Origin: Bacteroides sp. UBA7333
GTDB lineage: Bacteria > Bacteroidota > Bacteroidia > Bacteroidales > Bacteroidaceae
Direction of reading: 5' to 3'
Assembly (NCBI GenBank): GCA_002471195.1
Contig: DKPN01000002.1
Location: 34,760-98,759, forward strand
Length of the DNA: 64,000 bases
Shown here: positions 62,367-64,000 of the stretch, in pieces
How the letters are laid out: each line of letters opens with the position of its first letter
Numbering within the stretch: the stretch's first letter is position 1
Program-made: the position numbers and the translations under genes
The notes under the pieces: model-generated
Database searches by the model: none
What the model was told of the DNA's origin: nothing
The model's input: only the letters and a program-made list of their open reading frames with translations

Positions 62367-62945
62367 ATGGGTCAAAGTGTAAAAGGTACAGAAACCGAAA
62401 AAAATTTATTGAAATCATTTGCTGGCGAATCGCAAGCACGTATGCGTTATACCTACTATGCTAGTGTTGCTAAAAAAGAGGGGTACGAACAAATTTCAGC
62501 TATTTTTCAAGAAACAGCCGATCAAGAAAAAGAACATGCCGAACGTATGTTTAAGTTTTTAGAGGGTGGCGAAGTTGAAATTACCGCTTCTTACCCTGCA
62601 GGAGTAATCAGCAATACTTTAGACAATTTGCGCGAAGCTGCAGCCGGCGAGTATGATGAGTGGTACAATCTTTATCCTTATTTTGCTGATGTGGCCGAAC
62701 AAGAAGGTTTTCCGGCTATCGCATTGATGTATCGCAATATCATGGTTGCCGAAAAAGGACATGAAGAACGTTATCGAAAATTCATCAGCAACATAGAAAA
62801 TGCTACCGTATTTGCAAAAGAGGGCGAAGTGGTATGGCAATGTAGAAACTGTGGATATATTACAGTAGGAAAAGAGGCTCCTAAAACCTGCCCTGCATGT
62901 TTGCATCCGCAAGCTTACTTCGAAGTTAAAAAAGAGAATTATTAA
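62367..62945 (+). CDS. rbr: Rubrerythrin
   Basis: A 192-residue protein: an N-terminal ferritin-like four-helix domain (di-iron ligands Glu20 region FAGESQARMRY, then ETADQEKEHAE, EEG/MVAEKGHEERY) and a C-terminal rubredoxin domain with CRNCG and CPACL (about 155-185) binding one iron. It reduces hydrogen peroxide, important in anaerobes under oxygen exposure. Monocistronic, terminator at 62966-63008. Confidence 0.95.
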   Translation: MGQSVKGTETEKNLLKSFAGESQARMRYTYYASVAKKEGYEQISAIFQETADQEKEHAERMFKFLEGGEVEITASYPAGVISNTLDNLREAAAGEYDEWYNLYPYFADVAEQEGFPAIALMYRNIMVAEKGHEERYRKFISNIENATVFAKEGEVVWQCRNCGYITVGKEAPKTCPACLHPQAYFEVKKENY

Positions 62946-62965
62946 GAGATTCATAAATCTACTCA

Positions 62966-63008
62966 AAACGGCTATCTGCAATACATCTATAATTGCAGAT
63001 AGCCGTTT
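62966..63008 (+). terminator. Terminator of rubrerythrin gene
   Basis: Perfect 17-bp arms AAACGGCTATCTGCAAT (62966-62982) and ATTGCAGATAGCCGTTT (62992-63008), followed by T-rich GATTTT. Confidence 0.9.
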
Positions 63009-63042
63009 GATTTTATAGCCCATTTAATCGGAATGAATTTAC

Positions 63043-63140
63043 TGCATCAGCCTATGCAGTAATACTGTATGCTTGATGCAGTAACGCTGCATACGTAGTG
63101 CAGCAATGCTGTAGATGCAATACAGTAATGCCATGTATAG
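63043..63140. repeat. Palindrome array C: 4 units, 22-bp period
   Basis: Cores start at 63056 (GCAGTAATACTG), 63078 (GCAGTAACGCTG), 63100 (GCAGCAATGCTG) and 63122 (ACAGTAATGCCA), exactly 22 bp apart, with 10-bp spacers that differ; a right half (TACTGCATC) lies one period earlier. Each core is a dyad, the best being TGCAG-TAACG-CTGCA. It lies between the rubrerythrin terminator and the stop of the radical SAM gene. Confidence 0.8.
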
Positions 63141-63156
63141 TGGCCATCATGGTATG

Positions 63157-63930
63157 TTAATAAGATGCGGTAGCCGAAATGCCCATAGCAGTTAACCGAT
63201 CGATAATGGCATCTAACTCTTGATGTGTAGCTTTTTGTAAATGATGAGCCGGTGTTTCGCGATCGATTGTATAAATCATCACTTTGCTGGGAGCAATATA
63301 TTTTACCGCTTCCAACCAAGGTTCAACATATTGATCGGATAGGTTTCCAACATCCTTTCCATCGAATGTGCCGTGCATAAACATGGTTTGCACAATACAG
63401 TGTCCTTCGAAAGCTTTCATTCGTTCTATCACCTGTTTCACATCATATTTTGAGGTAGGACGATCTACCGCTTCAATGTAAACCTGGTTTACGGTATCGA
63501 GTTTCACGATATTATTGTCTACCTTCAATAATGCTGCAAAAACATTGTCGCGCCCCAACATGGTGCCGTTGGTCAACACACTCACCTTGGCATTCGGAAA
63601 AAACTCATCTCTTAGTGCCAATGTATCATCAATGATCTCTGCAAATTGCGGATGAGCTGTCGGTTCGCCATTGCCGGCAAATGTCAATACATCGGGCGAT
63701 GGACCGTTAGCTTTCATCTCTTGCAACTTGGCACGAAGGGCACTCTGCACCTCTTGGCGTGTAGGTAGCTTTTTAGTGGAGCGGCGATCTTTATTGAAAC
63801 CACACTCACAATAGATACAATCAAAAGAGCAAAACTTACCGTCGGCAGGCAATAGATTGATACCTAACGATACACCCAAACGGCGCGAATGTACAGGACC
63901 AAATATAGGAGAGGGATAGATTACTGTCAT
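63157..63930 (-). CDS. Radical SAM protein
   Basis: Starting at ATG 63928-63930 (MTVIYPSPIFGPVHSRRLGV) gives 257 residues. The radical SAM cluster is CSFDCIYC (Cys34, 38, 41), followed by LTFAGNGEPTAHPQFAEII, a typical G-G/N-E-P motif. C-terminal part has VMIYTIDRETPAHHLQKA. The family (AF1998/HI-type 'radical SAM protein, wybutosine-like') has unknown substrate. The array C repeats follow its stop. Confidence 0.85.
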   Translation of the reverse strand: MTVIYPSPIFGPVHSRRLGVSLGINLLPADGKFCSFDCIYCECGFNKDRRSTKKLPTRQEVQSALRAKLQEMKANGPSPDVLTFAGNGEPTAHPQFAEIIDDTLALRDEFFPNAKVSVLTNGTMLGRDNVFAALLKVDNNIVKLDTVNQVYIEAVDRPTSKYDVKQVIERMKAFEGHCIVQTMFMHGTFDGKDVGNLSDQYVEPWLEAVKYIAPSKVMIYTIDRETPAHHLQKATHQELDAIIDRLTAMGISATASY

Positions 63931-64000
63931 AACTAAATCATTTTTAATGATACACAAAGATAAATTAAAACTTCACACACAATAGCATTTGTACATCGGC

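Overview
The window looks like chromosomal DNA of a member of the order Bacteroidales (Bacteroidota). It is AT-rich, strong Shine-Dalgarno sequences are scarce, and several gene starts are preceded by the Bacteroidota -7 promoter element TAnnTTTG, at two sites with a TTG 19 bp upstream. The genes fit that order: type V (Mfa/Fim-like) fimbrial lipoproteins, DUF3575 and DUF3868 proteins, TPR/transmembrane/HTH one-component regulators, a BlaR1-type protein ending in a TonB domain, an AsmA-like protein, a PepSY-like lipoprotein and a rubrerythrin. I cannot name the genus. No rRNA, tRNA, CRISPR array, transposase or integrase was found.

Left part (1-21540): two fimbrial gene clusters face each other around a BlaI/BlaR1-TonB pair. 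Operon 1 (+ strand, 1536-11123) runs small membrane protein, DUF3575 barrel, DUF3868/OmpA-like protein, Mfa1-like shaft fimbrillin, Mfa2-like anchor, two large accessory or tip lipoproteins and a small secreted protein. Operon 2 (- strand, 19047 to 13290) runs a fused OmpA-like/DUF3575 protein, a DUF5119 lipoprotein, a fimbrillin interrupted by an in-frame TAA, and a large fimbrillin-like lipoprotein. Each operon is divergent from its own TPR-TM regulator gene (2-1180, truncated by the window edge; 19553-21538). Both operons have a perfect intercistronic hairpin just after the fimbrillin gene, which could lower expression of the downstream minor subunits. Four of the proteins end in a similar DUF1566/C-type-lectin-like module, so the accessory subunits may be adhesins.

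Middle part (21544-47540): mostly housekeeping genes. They are a dprA operon with a thioesterase and a DJ-1/PfpI protein, a U32 peptidase, dusB, a PAP2/NAD-epimerase pair that may act on sphingolipids, rnr with a PNPOx-family gene, cysK, an AsmA-like gene, an MFS transporter, a PepSY lipoprotein divergent from a two-component system, ychF, lgt, two tandem OmpA-family paralogues and mutS. Many convergent or operon ends carry long perfect hairpins acting as terminators.

Right part (47541-64000): first a small-gene islet. It holds a promoter plus terminator that define a roughly 60-nt RNA or attenuated leader, a small acidic protein, two hypotheticals and a lipoprotein relic with an ACG start and an internal amber codon. 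Then come a DMT transporter, leuS, yitT, a large secreted di-heme/FGE-like fusion, a beta-barrel protein, a BI-1 family protein, a SulP transporter, rubrerythrin and a radical SAM gene.

The most unusual feature is a set of four intergenic arrays (11211-11302, 25153-25250, 49891-49980, 63043-63140). Each is built from a 12-bp quasi-palindrome repeated every 22 or 23 bp with 10-11 bp variable spacers. Two arrays share one motif; the other two have their own. I do not recognise this class of element.
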